Assembly: GCA_046484845.1 (NCBI GenBank)
Contig: JAWOIB010000181.1
Coordinates: forward strand, 1 to 13,442
Reading direction: 5' to 3'
From: DSBX01 sp046484845
Lineage (GTDB): Bacteria > Hydrothermota > Tepidihabitantia > Tepidihabitantales > Tepidihabitantaceae
DNA length: 13,442 nucleotides
Below, one piece after another: positions 12,470 through 13,442 of the stretch. Each line of letters starts with the position of its first letter. The first letter of the stretch is position 1. Under the pieces are notes generated by a model that was given only the letters and a program-made list of their open reading frames with translations, was not told the DNA's origin and did no database searches. A program made the position numbers and the translations under genes.

Positions 12470-13423
12470 GTGAACCCGGACCCTGCCGTCCTGCCCGCGC
12501 ACCGCGATACCGTCGCCGCGCTTCTCGCCCGCCGCTCGGTCCGCCGCTACGCCCCGGTCCCGGTCGCGCCCGCCACGCTCGCCGCCATCCGGGCGGCCGT
12601 CCCCGGGGTCCGGCCGCTCAGCGCCGACGGTGCCTTCGCCTGCGCGGTCGAATCAATCCCCGGCTCCAGCCGCCGGCTCGCCGCCGCGCTCGGCAGCTAC
12701 GCCGCCATCATCTCCGCCCGGCAGTACCTCGCCGCCCGGCTCTCCCGCCCCGCCGGCGCTCCCGGCTGGCACCCGGAATTTCACCCGCTCCTCGAGTTCG
12801 GGTTCCGGGTCGAACAACTCGTCATCCGGCTCACCCGGCTCGGGCTCGGCTCCTGCTGGGTCGGCACGCTCCAGCACGAAGACCGCGCCCGGGCGCTCGT
12901 TGGGGCCGGACCGGCCGAGCGCGTCCCCGCGGTCGTCATGTTCGGTCAACCGGCCCGCGCCGCCGGCGCCAGGCTGGTCAACCGGGCGCTACGCGCGGTG
13001 GTCGGCGCCCCGCGCCGGCTCGCGTTCGACCGGTTCGCGTTCCAGGACCGGTACGGCACCCCGCTCGAGCCGGAGCCCGACGTCCGCTTCCTCCTCGACT
13101 GCCTCCGCCACGCGCCCTCGGCCGGCAACGCCCGGCCCTGGCGGGTGATCCTCCGGGACCGGGAACTCCTGCTCTGCGTGGACGAAAGCGCGGGCTACTA
13201 CCGGCTGATGAAACTCGCCCGCTGGGGCTACCCCTGGCTCGATGCCGGCATCGGCCTCGCCCACCTCACCATCGCGCTGACCGCGCTTGGCCGCCCCGCG
13301 GACTGGCAGGGTGTGGCTGACACCCCGGACCTCCGCGCCGCGCTTGACCTCCCGGCCTCGGTCAAACCCATCGCCCGGCTGAACCTCACGGCTGGCTCAG
13401 ACACCCCGGCCCGCGGCAACTGA
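12470..13423 (+). CDS. TM1586-type nitroreductase family protein
   Basis: Protein of 317 residues fitting the putative TM nitroreductase group, in which two nitroreductase-like halves lie in one chain. The first half opens with LLARRSVRRYAPVPVAP (the RRSVR FMN phosphate-binding segment) and includes GLGSCWVGTL. The second half contains DCLRHAPSAGNARPWRVIL, where the SAGN-RPW block contributes to flavin binding, and WLDAGIGLAHLTIAL. Such enzymes are flavin-dependent oxidoreductases; the natural substrate is unknown. The GTG start at 12470 has no clear Shine-Dalgarno site and lies 12 bases after the arsC stop, so coupled translation is likely. The stop at 13423 leaves only 19 bases to the window edge, in which nothing is seen. 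Confidence 0.85.
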   Translation: MNPDPAVLPAHRDTVAALLARRSVRRYAPVPVAPATLAAIRAAVPGVRPLSADGAFACAVESIPGSSRRLAAALGSYAAIISARQYLAARLSRPAGAPGWHPEFHPLLEFGFRVEQLVIRLTRLGLGSCWVGTLQHEDRARALVGAGPAERVPAVVMFGQPARAAGARLVNRALRAVVGAPRRLAFDRFAFQDRYGTPLEPEPDVRFLLDCLRHAPSAGNARPWRVILRDRELLLCVDESAGYYRLMKLARWGYPWLDAGIGLAHLTIALTALGRPADWQGVADTPDLRAALDLPASVKPIARLNLTAGSDTPARGN

Positions 13424-13442
13424 ACCGGCCTGCCCGGCTGCC

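Noticed and set aside
12118..13320. Open frame of 400 codons overlapping arsC and the nitroreductase gene
   Set aside because: Arg/Pro/Ala-rich out-of-frame product; the two real genes in the other frames have complete family motifs.
1..13442. CRISPR array, tRNA or rRNA genes, insertion sequences, phage or defence genes
   Set aside because: No spaced direct repeats, RNA gene signatures, transposase or integrase motifs, or recognisable defence domains were found by eye on either strand.

Overview
This is a very GC-rich bacterial stretch (roughly 70% G+C by eye) that is almost fully coding: eleven gene bodies on both strands, the first cut by the left edge. There are no rRNA or tRNA genes, CRISPR repeats, transposases, integrases or phage genes. 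It looks like ordinary chromosome of an uncultivated bacterium. PmbA/TldE and DUF502 proteins, sigma70-type promoters and Shine-Dalgarno sites argue for Bacteria. The thiamine genes are of the type best known from archaea and anaerobes (a His-type Thi4 and a free-standing ThiN), so I infer an anaerobic or sulfidic lifestyle. I cannot name a phylum from this sequence alone.

Layout. Bases 3-3206 (+): the C-terminal part of a TldE/PmbA-like protein, then a Lon-like ATP-dependent protease starting at TTG 630. Bases 3203-6184 (-): transcription enters at a promoter at 6263-6290 and reads thi4, thiN and a diacylglycerol-kinase-family gene; a DUF502 membrane protein follows with its own promoter. 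Bases 6328-8285 (+), divergent from thi4: a HEAT-repeat protein of 592 residues behind an unusual leader with a palindromic operator, a 30-codon ORF and a GCAA-capped hairpin. Bases 8312-10346 (-): an exported TlpA-like thioredoxin-fold protein followed by an HD-domain phosphohydrolase. Bases 10549-13423 (+): an exported Pro/Ala-rich protein of unknown function, a small RNase H-fold exonuclease, an ArsC/low-molecular-weight phosphatase-type protein and a TM1586-type nitroreductase.

How the genes fit together. Thi4 makes the thiazole half of thiamine and ThiN joins it to the pyrimidine, so two consecutive thiamine steps sit next to each other. TldE and Lon are both linked to protein processing. 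The TlpA-like protein, ArsC-like protein and nitroreductase suggest redox work, but no single pathway connects them.

Expression signals are the most informative non-coding content. Two start modes coexist: strong Shine-Dalgarno starts (Lon, Thi4, HEAT, TlpA, HD, secreted protein) and apparently leaderless starts where a -10 element lies 5-7 bases before the start codon (DUF502, exonuclease, ArsC). The two divergent promoters at 6263-6356 each carry a 6-4-6 inverted repeat between -35 and -10. Both convergent gene junctions carry palindromes that contain or touch the stop codons. I see no clear defence system or other new multi-gene system. The HEAT-gene leader and the His-type Thi4/ThiN pair are the best candidates for a second look.
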